Assembly: GCF_020829685.1 (NCBI RefSeq)
Contig: NZ_JAIVFR010000311.1
Coordinates: 1 to 7,307, forward strand
DNA: 7,307 bases
Direction of reading: 5' to 3'
Source: Nostoc sp. CHAB 5715
GTDB lineage: Bacteria; Cyanobacteriota; Cyanobacteriia; Cyanobacteriales; Nostocaceae
A program made the position numbers and the translations under genes. Position 1 is the first letter of the stretch; every line of letters starts with the position of its first letter. Shown here piece after piece: positions 1 to 5,725 of this stretch. Under the pieces are notes generated by a model. The model saw nothing but the letters and a program-made list of their open reading frames with translations, was not told the DNA's origin and ran no database searches.

Positions 1-1311
1 GGTAACTTCACCGACGCTGGTAATAACCTAATTGGCGACAACACAGGTAGCACTGGCTTTACCACCAGCACCCTCGTTGGCACCCAAACCAACCCCATTG
101 ATCCAAGACTCAGCCCCCTGCAAAACAATGGTGGTACAACCTTTACTAATGCCTTACTTGCAGATAGTCCCGCCATTAACGCTGGCAATAATGCTCTGAT
201 TCCAGCAGGTATCACCACCGACCAACGTGGCGCTGGATTTAACAGAATATCTAAGGGTACAGTTGATATTGGTGCATTAGAGTTTAACGGGCTAAATGGA
301 ACCAAAGGCGCTGATAATTTAGTGGGCAAGAACTACAATGACATAATTAACGCTCAAGCCGGGAACGATACCATCACAGGTAATCAAGGTAACGACATCC
401 TAACTGGTGGCGGCGGCAAAGATAAATTTGTTTACAACTTAGGTGACGGTGTTGATACCATTACCGATTTCGGTGGGCTAGGTAAAGGCTCAAATCCATC
501 AGCAGCAATCATTGCCGAAGTGGATACCCTGAAATTTCAAGGTACTGGATTGACAGCCCAAAATCTACTACTCAACCAGAATGGTAACAATCTGGAAGTT
601 ACCTTTGAAGGCGTGGCTGATGATAAAGTTATCCTGCAAAACTTTCCTCTGGAAAACCTAGAGAACGTATCGGCAGTAGGCAATATCCTGTTTAATGGGC
701 AAACCAGCATTAGTGAAAGCTTTGATGTCTTCGATGCCAACTCCACCCAAAACGCTATCTTCAACTTGAACACAGTCACCTTTCTCAATGACCTGAACAA
801 CAATGTCAATGGTTTTGACAACTCAGCAGATGTTATTAATGGTCAAGGGGGCGATGACCGCATCGACGGCTTGAGTGGTAACGACCTGCTGCGCGGTGGT
901 GCTGGTAATGATACCTTGATTGGTGGTGTTGGTAATGATACCCTGCTTGATGGTACAGGTCTTAATAGCCTGGTCGGAGGTGCTGGTAATGACATCCTCA
1001 TTGGCGGTAATTTGAGTGATACCCTGACTGGCAATAGCGGTAATGACCAGTTCATCTACCAAACCTTTAGCAATAGTGATACAATCACTGACTTTAATCA
1101 AAACGAGGATAAATTAATCCTTACTGACTTGTTTAAGAGTAGAGGCTATAGTAGCAGCAATCCCATCTCAGATGGTTATCTGCGGTTTGTGCAATCGGGT
1201 ACTTCTACACAAGTTCAGTTTGCCTACTTTGGTGACAATTTTTATACCTTTGCGACTTTGAATAATTTCACTGCGACAAATCTAGTAGTCGGTACTAACG
1301 TCATTGTCTAG
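1..1311 (+). CDS. Large beta-helix / RTX calcium-binding surface or secreted protein, 3' end only
   Basis: The frame is open from the first base and ends at TAG 1309-1311, so 436 C-terminal residues are visible and the true start lies upstream. The GTG at 322 is internal. Window residues 33-95 match the end domain common in cyanobacterial beta-helix proteins ('choice-of-anchor Q' type): DPRLSPLQNNGGTT, then SPAINAG, TDQRG and DIGALE. Two RTX blocks follow (about 103-142 and 277-352) with GGxGxD nonapeptides such as GGAGNDTL. Each is closed by a [FI]xYxxxxxDTITDF cap (143-157 and 351-365). Such repeats bind calcium and fold as a parallel beta-roll, usually in proteins exported by a type I system through an uncleaved C-terminal signal. 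The final ~65 residues, free of repeats and ending in hydrophobic residues, fit that role by inference. No transport gene is in view. Adhesin, matrix protein or enzyme carrier are all possible. Family assignment is firm, function is not. Confidence 0.9.
   Translation, partial: GNFTDAGNNLIGDNTGSTGFTTSTLVGTQTNPIDPRLSPLQNNGGTTFTNALLADSPAINAGNNALIPAGITTDQRGAGFNRISKGTVDIGALEFNGLNGTKGADNLVGKNYNDIINAQAGNDTITGNQGNDILTGGGGKDKFVYNLGDGVDTITDFGGLGKGSNPSAAIIAEVDTLKFQGTGLTAQNLLLNQNGNNLEVTFEGVADDKVILQNFPLENLENVSAVGNILFNGQTSISESFDVFDANSTQNAIFNLNTVTFLNDLNNNVNGFDNSADVINGQGGDDRIDGLSGNDLLRGGAGNDTLIGGVGNDTLLDGTGLNSLVGGAGNDILIGGNLSDTLTGNSGNDQFIYQTFSNSDTITDFNQNEDKLILTDLFKSRGYSSSNPISDGYLRFVQSGTSTQVQFAYFGDNFYTFATLNNFTATNLVVGTNVIV
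307..426 (+). repeat. First RTX repeat block (coding)
   Basis: Window residues 103-142 of the surface protein carry GNDTITGNQGNDILTGGGGKD, degenerate nonapeptides of the GGxGxDxLx calcium-binding type. They are followed by a capping stretch containing DGVDTITDF. At the DNA level the repeats are diverged, so this is a protein repeat and not a recent tandem duplication. Confidence 0.8.
841..1050 (+). repeat. Second RTX repeat block (coding), 27-bp periodicity
   Basis: Window residues 281-350 contain about seven RTX units, including GLSGNDLLR, GGAGNDTLI, GGVGNDTLL and GGAGNDILI. The underlying DNA recurs with a 27-bp period (GGTAATGATACC at 904 and 931), so units may have been amplified fairly recently. 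A DTITDF cap follows at about 360-365. Loss or gain of units by recombination is possible. Confidence 0.8.
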
Positions 1312-1497
1312 CGCTCAATTCTAGCGAGCTGCCCACCTTTCTCTAAGAGAATAAGACGTAATACGCTTGGGTTAAGCAAGTTTATCTGTTAAGGCAGGCT
1401 GTTCTTGAGCAGGGGAGGCTGGCGTTGCAGGGAGAGAGAAAAAAGCTTAACTGAACTGTATTGGAATAAGACGCGCAGTAGGTCACTTACAAGTAAT

Positions 1498-1558
1498 AAA
1501 ATGCCCAGTTGGCGCTTTTGCCAACAATATCATTGAAAGACTGGGCGTTTTATTTTTT
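1498..1558 (+). terminator. Strong stem-loop with T-tract, probable terminator of the RTX gene
   Basis: AAAATGCCCAGT (1498-1509) pairs with ACTGGGCGTTTT (1540-1551) over 12 positions with one G-U pair. It is followed by a T-rich run to 1558. The loop contains a second small hairpin, TGGC (1510-1513) with GCCA (1520-1523). The position, 187 bases after the RTX stop, suits a factor-independent terminator for the plus strand. The opposite strand also ends in TTTTATT after the stem, so leftward transcripts from rpiA may stop here too. The nested hairpin could also belong to a small RNA ending at this point. Confidence 0.65.
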
Positions 1559-1585
1559 GGATGTCTCCAAACTACGCCAGCTAAA

Positions 1586-1819
1586 ATTAGGCTTTTTGAA
1601 GAATGGGGTGAAACTTCACGATTCATTAACGCAGAGTTAGGCGAAAAGGGCGATTTAATAATTATTGAGCAAGATGGAGGCAAAGCTGCGATCGCACATT
1701 GGGGCGACGCAGACTATGAATTTTGGGTTACTGTAGCGAAAGAAGTTTTGGATTTTAGATTTCACAGACATCTAAAATCCAAAATCTATAACTCTTACAG
1801 TTGGCGCACTAATGGCTGA
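1586..1819 (+). pseudogene. Start-less coding remnant of an unrecognised protein
   Basis: The frame is open from 1451 to TGA 1817-1819 but contains no ATG, GTG or TTG. From about 1586 it reads like real protein: IRLFEEWGETSRF, then INAELGEKGDLIIIEQ, GGKAAIAHWGDADYEF and WVTVAKEVLDFRF. The upstream part of the frame lies inside the terminator hairpin and the downstream part runs through an AT-rich inverted repeat (1746-1784) into the 3' end of rpiA on the other strand. The protein-like segment is therefore about 55-60 residues, bounded by non-coding elements. I infer a 5'-truncated gene fragment. I do not recognise the family. Chance coding is possible but the composition argues against it. 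Confidence 0.38.
1746..1784 (-). terminator. Perfect 15-bp inverted repeat just downstream of rpiA
   Basis: TTTTGGATTTTAGAT (1746-1760) and ATCTAAAATCCAAAA (1770-1784) are exact reverse complements with a 9-base loop. The repeat begins 10 bases beyond the rpiA stop, so on the minus strand it would form a hairpin in the rpiA 3' end and could stabilise or end the transcript. The stem is AT-rich and lacks a clear T-tract after it, so termination is uncertain. Similar TTTTGGATTTTAGATT words are common in Nostoc-type spacers, so it may instead be a dispersed repeat. Confidence 0.5.
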
Positions 1820-2505
1820 CCATCTTTTACTTCACCAATCAAAACTAAATCGACACAGTTAACGAAAATACCATTTTCCAGAACACCGGGAATGTTATTC
1901 AATGTCTTTTCTAGGCTGACTGGATCTTCAATAGAGTCAAATCTGACATCTAAAACAAAATTGCCTTGATCGGTGATCACTGGGCCAGCTTTTTTTACAC
2001 CCATGCGGAGTTCTGGTTTGCCACCGAGTTTTTTGATGGCATTAGTCACAGGAGTAATTGCCATTGGAATCACTTCCACAGGCACAGCGAAAGTAGAACC
2101 CAAGCGGTCTACTAACTTACCACTATCTACCACGACGATAAACTGTTCTGCCAGGTAGTCCACGACTTTTTCGCGGGTATGTGCTGCCCCACCGCCTTTA
2201 ATTAAGTTCTTCTGCGGATCGACTTCATCTGCGCCATCAATGGCAATATCAATGTGGTCAATAGCATCCAAGGTAGCCAGAGGTACACCGTATTGCTTCG
2301 CCAGTACTTCTGACTGAAATGATGTAGGTATACCAATGATATCTTGAAGTTCACCAGACTTGAGGCGATCGCCCAAAAACTGAATCGTATATGCTGTTGT
2401 TGACCCCGTACCCAACCCCACAATAGAACCCGACTTTACTAAGGCGGCGGCGGCTTTGCCAACTTCTTGCTTCATCAACTTTACGGGATCTGCTGCTGCG
2501 GTCAT
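1795..2505 (-). CDS. rpiA: Ribose-5-phosphate isomerase A
   Basis: RpiA interconverts ribose 5-phosphate and ribulose 5-phosphate, a soluble step shared by the Calvin cycle and the pentose phosphate pathway. The 236-residue product has the phosphate-binding loop GLGTGSTTA (about 30-38), the DGADE motif (90-94) and [11 protein letters not shown] (103-113). Asp90, Asp93, Lys103 and Glu112 match the E. coli active-site residues Asp81, Asp84, Lys94 and Glu103 with a constant offset of nine. The length fits the cyanobacterial family, slightly longer than the E. coli protein (219). The start is ATG 2503-2505, because AGGAG (2514-2518, minus strand) lies 8 bases before it. The TTG two codons upstream is only 2 bases from AGGAG. 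The gene stands alone, divergent from the small membrane protein gene. Confidence 0.96.
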   Translation of the reverse strand: MTAAADPVKLMKQEVGKAAAALVKSGSIVGLGTGSTTAYTIQFLGDRLKSGELQDIIGIPTSFQSEVLAKQYGVPLATLDAIDHIDIAIDGADEVDPQKNLIKGGGAAHTREKVVDYLAEQFIVVVDSGKLVDRLGSTFAVPVEVIPMAITPVTNAIKKLGGKPELRMGVKKAGPVITDQGNFVLDVRFDSIEDPVSLEKTLNNIPGVLENGIFVNCVDLVLIGEVKDGQPLVRQL

Positions 2506-2513
2506 TGCCAAAA

Positions 2514-2518
2514 CTCCT
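2514..2518 (-). promoter_or_regulatory. Ribosome binding site that decides the rpiA start
   Basis: AGGAG on the minus strand lies 8 bases before ATG 2505 and only 2 bases before the in-frame TTG at 2511. Normal spacing favours the ATG, giving 236 residues rather than 238. It is the only clear Shine-Dalgarno sequence in the window. Confidence 0.7.
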
Positions 2519-2676
2519 GAAAAACTGACTTTAGTCCATAGTAGTGGGCAGATAACCTCAAAATATGAAAGGTAAAAAACAAGTTTTTGCTAATTTCTAC
2601 TTCCTTGATTAGAAACTTCCAAAAAATAAAACATCCTAGTGTCCGGAACAAAGAAGATGACTAATGTAAAAGTAAT

Positions 2677-2690
2677 GTATATTAGTATAC
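2677..2690. promoter_or_regulatory. NtcA-like palindrome GTA-N8-TAC
   Basis: GTATATTAGTATAC matches the NtcA box GTAN8TAC exactly, and its inner arms GTATA/TATAC are perfect. NtcA is the CRP-family global nitrogen regulator of cyanobacteria. The site lies 7 bases before the ATG of the small membrane protein gene, too close for classic activation of that gene, and 171 bases before the rpiA start. No well-spaced -10 box was found for rpiA, so repression or chance are both possible. A six-base consensus is expected once or twice by chance in a window this size. Confidence 0.3.
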
Positions 2691-2697
2691 GAAATCA

Positions 2698-3057
2698 ATG
2701 AAAAACCTCCAGTACACCGATCCTACTTTTAAGCAACTTTTCGCTGAGATTGACCCAGAAATAGCAAGTACCTTCACGGTAAAGCAATTAGAAGCGATAA
2801 AAAGGGGTTTGGCCTCTCGTGCTAGGACACGTCATTCTTTAGACATAAGAGTTTCAATACCAATTCCCGGATTAAGGTTTTATTTGGTGTTATTAGCAGG
2901 TTCAGAACGTCGTTCTAAAGTGCGTTTACGCTCTGAAAGAGGTTTATATCCTTTTTGGACTCCTGCCAATATCTTGTTCCTTCTAGGATTTCTAATCATT
3001 CTATCGATTTGTAGCTACACTATATTTTCTTCTGTATTAATTTCTTCTTCCGGCTGA
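2698..3057 (+). CDS. Small single-pass membrane protein of unknown function
   Basis: This 119-residue protein has a soluble, charged N-terminal part (1-85) and one hydrophobic segment near the C-terminus (about 88-113, [19 protein letters not shown]), so it probably sits in a membrane by a tail anchor. The middle has a distinctive stretch [18 protein letters not shown] (51-68) followed by basic [13 protein letters not shown] do not recognise a named family. It reads as a conserved cyanobacterial hypothetical protein. ATG 2698 is the first start and there is no Shine-Dalgarno sequence. TATATT (2678-2683) could serve as a -10 box with a very short leader. Residues from about 108 on are read from sequence that is antisense to the end of lepA, so the native tail may have been altered. 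Confidence 0.75.
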   Translation: MKNLQYTDPTFKQLFAEIDPEIASTFTVKQLEAIKRGLASRARTRHSLDIRVSIPIPGLRFYLVLLAGSERRSKVRLRSERGLYPFWTPANILFLLGFLIILSICSYTIFSSVLISSSG

Positions 3058-4747
3058 TGTCACCACCGTAGCACTTGGCTAACACATCTTTCCGCAAAGC
3101 GGGGATATGTTCGCTGGCAATAACTTTACTGCCAATAGATGCCTGAATTGGCACTTTAAATTGATGGCGGGGAATTAGTTCCTTGAGTTTTTCTGCCATT
3201 GCCCGCCCGACGTTGTAAGCTTTATCTCGATGCACAATCATCGCCAAGGAATCCACAGGATCGCCGTTAATCATAATATCCAGCTTCACCAGAGGATTTT
3301 CACGGTAGCCAATCAGGTGATATTCCATACTGGCGTAACCGCGCGATCGCGACTTCATTTGATCAAAAAAGTCAGTCACAACTTCCGCTAAGGGTAGCTC
3401 ATACGTAAGTGTGGTTCGTCCTTGGGTGAGATATTTCATATCCTTGAAGATGCCACGGCGGTTTTGTGACAACTCCATCAAGCTGCCAACATAAGTTTCC
3501 GGCGTAATCATCTCTACTTGGACGTAGGGTTCTTCAATTTTTTCGCGATCGTTGGGAGAAGGTAAGCGGCTAGGATTATCAATGTACAGTTCCTCACCTT
3601 TGACGGTAATCACCTTATAAACCACCGAGGGGGCTGTAATGATTAAATCTAGGTTATACTCCCGCTCTAGACGTTCCTGAACAATTTCCATGTGCAGCAA
3701 GCCCAAGAATCCGCAACGGAAGCCAAACCCCATCGCGCTCGAAGTTTCTGGTTCGTAATGCAGCGCTGCGTCGTTGAGTTCGAGCTTTTCCAAGGCTTCC
3801 CGCAAATCTTCAAATTGGTCTGCATCAATAGGGAACATCCCACAAAAAACCATCGGGTTCGCTTCTGCGTAACCTGGTAAGGGTGACTCAGCTTTCGCCT
3901 TACTGAGAGTAATTGTGTCTCCTACCCGTGCATCAGCTACAGCTTTAATTGCCGCTCCCAAATAGCCTACTTCCCCAGCGTGGAGTTCATCAACTTGCTT
4001 TTGAGTGGGAGAAAGAACGCCTAACTCATCAATTTCAAATTCTTTACCGGATGCCATTAAATGGATGCGATCGCCTTTTTTCACGGTGCCATCCATCACC
4101 CGGAAATACACAATTACTCCCCGGTAGCTGTCGTAATAGCTATCAAAAATTAACGCCCGTAAGCGTTCATTTATGGTATTGGGCGGTGGCGGTATCCGCT
4201 CAACAACTGCTTCTAAAATTTCATCAATACCAATTCCTTCTTTAGCAGAGGCCAGAATCGCACCACTGCAATCTAGACCGATAATTTCTTCAATTTCGCC
4301 AATTACCCGTTCTGGTTCAGCCCCAGGCAAATCGATTTTATTTAAAACCGGGATAATTTCCAGGTTATTTTCTAACGCTAAATATACATTTGCCAAAGTT
4401 TGCGCCTCCACACCTTGGGACGCATCTACTACCAATAGCGCTCCTTCACAAGCAACAAGAGAGCGGGAGACTTCATAAGAGAAATCCACATGTCCTGGAG
4501 TATCAATTAAGTTCAGCACATACTGCTGACCATCCTTAGCTGTGTAGTTCATCCGGGCAGCTTGCAGCTTAATTGTAATGCCACGCTCCCGTTCCAGATC
4601 CATATTGTCGAGAAACTGTTCCTTCATCTGTCGGTCTTCAACAGTACCAGTAGCTTGCAGCAAGCGATCGGCGAGGGTTGATTTCCCGTGGTCGATGTGA
4701 GCAATAATACAAAAATTGCGAATGCGAACTGCGGGAACGTCAGTCAT
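3020..4747 (-). CDS. lepA: Elongation factor 4 (LepA), C-terminally truncated
   Basis: LepA is a ribosome-bound translational GTPase that acts in initiation or in remodelling stalled ribosomes, mainly under stress. All GTPase motifs are present: AHIDHGKST (16-24), RGITIK (55-60), DTPGH (82-86, with the catalytic His86), NKID (136-139) and SAK (167-169). They are followed by the beta-barrel domain (about 190-280), the EF-G-like domain III with [19 protein letters not shown], domain V, and the LepA-specific C-terminal domain from about 490. The protein stops at 575 residues after [15 protein letters not shown], whereas family members run to about 600 and continue after RKKKLL with a basic stretch and a conserved ending (GTVxVPxEAFxAVL type). 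Neither other frame restores that tail, so it is not a simple frameshift. ATG 4747 has only a weak AAGG upstream. It may still be functional. Confidence 0.95.
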   Translation of the reverse strand: MTDVPAVRIRNFCIIAHIDHGKSTLADRLLQATGTVEDRQMKEQFLDNMDLERERGITIKLQAARMNYTAKDGQQYVLNLIDTPGHVDFSYEVSRSLVACEGALLVVDASQGVEAQTLANVYLALENNLEIIPVLNKIDLPGAEPERVIGEIEEIIGLDCSGAILASAKEGIGIDEILEAVVERIPPPPNTINERLRALIFDSYYDSYRGVIVYFRVMDGTVKKGDRIHLMASGKEFEIDELGVLSPTQKQVDELHAGEVGYLGAAIKAVADARVGDTITLSKAKAESPLPGYAEANPMVFCGMFPIDADQFEDLREALEKLELNDAALHYEPETSSAMGFGFRCGFLGLLHMEIVQERLEREYNLDLIITAPSVVYKVITVKGEELYIDNPSRLPSPNDREKIEEPYVQVEMITPETYVGSLMELSQNRRGIFKDMKYLTQGRTTLTYELPLAEVVTDFFDQMKSRSRGYASMEYHLIGYRENPLVKLDIMINGDPVDSLAMIVHRDKAYNVGRAMAEKLKELIPRHQFKVPIQASIGSKVIASEHIPALRKDVLAKCYGGDISRKKKLIQKKI

Positions 4748-4851
4748 ATACTATCTTTGCCTTAGCAGCAACCAAAGTTAAAAAAGCAATTTACTTAATG
4801 TATTTTAATGCTTTCTTAGCCAAGACGCTGCTTTTAATGGGGAGTGGGGAG

Positions 4852-4887
4852 ATGAGGGAGATGAGGGAGATGAGGGAGATGAGGGAG
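4852..4887. repeat. Tandem repeat, 4 copies of a 9-bp unit ATGAGGGAG
   Basis: Four identical copies of ATGAGGGAG lie head to tail, preceded by a degenerate copy AGTGGGGAG (4843-4851). The strand is strongly purine-biased. The array lies about 100 bases upstream of the lepA start, in non-coding sequence. Such arrays are prone to slippage, so copy number may vary between strains. Confidence 0.85.
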
Positions 4888-4925
4888 CAGTTCTTGAGCA
4901 GAGGAAGAAGAACTATTGATTATTG

Positions 4926-4946
4926 CCCAATGCCCAATGCCCAATG
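4926..4946. repeat. Heptamer short tandem repeat, 3 copies of CCCAATG
   Basis: Three exact copies of CCCAATG are followed by CCCC. Heptanucleotide short tandemly repeated repetitive (STRR) sequences are a known mark of heterocystous cyanobacteria, and this spacer location is typical for them. No function is assigned. Confidence 0.8.
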
Positions 4947-5046
4947 CCCCTCTTCACCTCATCTTTAACTTTCGATCTAAATAGGTGGACTTTTAAGAAT
5001 ATTATGAAAGTCTATTTGTCGCTGCTAGTATTCAACAGCTAGGAGC

Positions 5047-5106
5047 GTACAATAAATGTAAATAAGTACATGTAGGGATCATGGATAATTACCACCCGTA
5101 ATTACC
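5047..5106. promoter_or_regulatory. Cluster of TACA/TGTA words and two direct TAATTACC copies
   Basis: The segment includes TACA-N5-TGTA (5048-5060), the perfect 8-bp palindrome TACATGTA (5067-5074) and a direct repeat TAATTACC at 5086-5093 and 5099-5106 with starts 13 bases apart. Such arrangements can be binding sites, but no known regulator consensus matches. It lies 212 bases before the RHH-like gene. Confidence 0.2.
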
Positions 5107-5317
5107 CATAGTCACTGATTTCTCGGCAAAACTTCTAAAGCCATTGTCTAGTCAGCTATATGAAAAATGCGATTTAAAACTTAAAGCTGTTACTTTGGTG
5201 CTATTTCAGGGAACTATGTAAATGTCCCCTTGAAGATTTTCAGTGAATTAGCCCAAATTATGCATATAACTACTTTACAAAGCTTTAGACAAAACCAATT
5301 CAGAGTATATCAAACCT

Positions 5318-5554
5318 ATGAATATGCAAGAGAAAACTACCGAAGCGGAAAACACACCAACCGATAAGGTAGAAATTGCTGTCCGCCTGGACTCCGAGCT
5401 ACTAGAGCAAATTCAGCATCTCACCAATGACCCAAGTAAAGTGATTGAGGTAGCGATTCGTCAGTGGTTGCGGGGTCAAATCCTTAGAGATGACGAACTG
5501 ACCCGTACCCCTATGCGTACCCCCGTTCCTCCTCGGGGTGAATGGAATGATTGA
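5318..5554 (+). CDS. Small ribbon-helix-helix-like protein, possible DNA-binding regulator or orphan antitoxin
   Basis: The 78-residue product has a polar N-terminal arm (1-16), then a pattern that fits the ribbon-helix-helix (CopG/Arc) fold: a short strand VEIAVRL (18-24), helix A SELLEQIQHLT (26-36), a turn NDPS (37-40) and helix B VIEVAIRQWLRGQ (42-54). Dimers of this fold bind DNA through the strand, here with Glu19 and Arg23 as outward-facing candidates. The tail (60-78) is proline- and arginine-rich (RTPMRTPVPPRGEWND) and could bind a partner. The start could be ATG 5318 or ATG 5324, and neither has a ribosome binding site. No toxin gene follows. The next gene is a sensor kinase 171 bases downstream on the same strand. 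Fold assignment is by pattern only. Confidence 0.7.
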   Translation: MNMQEKTTEAENTPTDKVEIAVRLDSELLEQIQHLTNDPSKVIEVAIRQWLRGQILRDDELTRTPMRTPVPPRGEWND

Positions 5555-5575
5555 CGCTATTAATCAGCCGTCAAT
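5550..5575 (+). repeat. Inverted repeat over the stop codon of the RHH-like gene
   Basis: ATTGACG (5550-5556) and CGTCAAT (5569-5575) are exact reverse complements with a 12-base loop, and the left arm contains the TGA stop. There is no T-tract after it, so it is a weak terminator at best. It could be an operator or an mRNA 3' structure. Confidence 0.4.
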
Positions 5576-5643
5576 GCAAGTTAAAAAGTGAAGTTTGCCA
5601 ATTTGGATTTCAGATCACCAAGAAATACTCAATAAAAAACGAA

Positions 5644-5681
5644 AAAGCTGTAAGAATTTATGCAAAAATTTGAGCAGCTTT
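5644..5681 (+). repeat. Interrupted hairpin upstream of the histidine kinase
   Basis: AAAGCTG (5644-5650) pairs with CAGCTTT (5675-5681). Inside it AATTT (5655-5659) pairs with AAATT (5666-5670), giving a two-part stem with a 4-by-4 internal loop and a 6-base tip. It ends 44 bases before the kinase start. TAAAAT (5684-5689) next to it could be a -10 box, but no matching -35 box is seen. A role in kinase expression is possible but unproven. Confidence 0.35.
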
Positions 5682-5725
5682 AGTAAAATTACGGTCGGAT
5701 ACCCTTTGTCTATCCAACTCAATTA

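Larger units (their letters stand above)
1312..1794. other. Spacer between the RTX protein and rpiA, with terminator, remnant and repeats
   Basis: No intact gene is visible in these 483 bases. In order they hold two copies of GAATAAGACG (1349-1358 and 1464-1473), an 18-bp motif also found in the spacer right of lepA (1401-1418), a terminator-like hairpin (1498-1558), a frame with coding-like sequence but no start (about 1586 onward), and a perfect 15-bp inverted repeat next to the rpiA stop (1746-1784). The antisense frame at 1483-1683 reads as low-complexity shadow sequence. Confidence 0.6.
4748..5317. other. Long spacer between lepA and the RHH-like gene: repeats and short palindromes
   Basis: No gene is visible in these 570 bases on either strand. 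The region should carry the lepA promoter (leftward) and that of the small regulator gene (rightward). It holds a GA-rich 9-bp tandem repeat (4852-4887), the 18-bp motif also seen at 1401 (4890-4907), a heptamer tandem repeat (4926-4946), a cluster of TACA/TGTA words and two TAATTACC copies (5047-5106). The last ~200 bases before the gene are AT-rich with no promoter I can defend. Confidence 0.6.

Noticed and set aside
537..1101. Minus-strand frames inside the RTX gene
   Set aside because: Composition is repetitive and mirrors the RTX codons on the other strand; no family features and no start signal.
322..1311. A separate 329-residue gene starting at GTG 322
   Set aside because: The same frame is open to base 1 and the upstream residues carry a recognisable end domain (DPRLSPLQNNGG, TDQRG, DIGALE), so GTG 322 is an internal Val codon.
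1483..1683. Minus-strand 66-residue frame in the spacer
   Set aside because: It crosses the terminator hairpin and is antisense to the more protein-like remnant; residues look random.
1973..2423. Frames overlapping rpiA on both strands
   Set aside because: They are shadows of the rpiA codons, which show an intact and well-conserved enzyme.
3692..4478. Plus-strand frames inside lepA
   Set aside because: They are antisense to conserved LepA motifs and show no domain pattern.
5047..5070. NtcA or LexA site at GTAC words before the RHH-like gene
   Set aside because: Spacing between GTA and TAC is not 8, and the LexA pattern is not matched.
4748..5317. Possible tRNA or CRISPR array in the long spacer
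   Set aside because: No cloverleaf arms or T-loop motif are seen, and the repeats are 7-9 bp units without spacers.
5519..5538. GC-rich hairpin CCCCG/CGGGG as a terminator
   Set aside because: It lies within the coding sequence of the RHH-like gene and is not followed by a T-tract.
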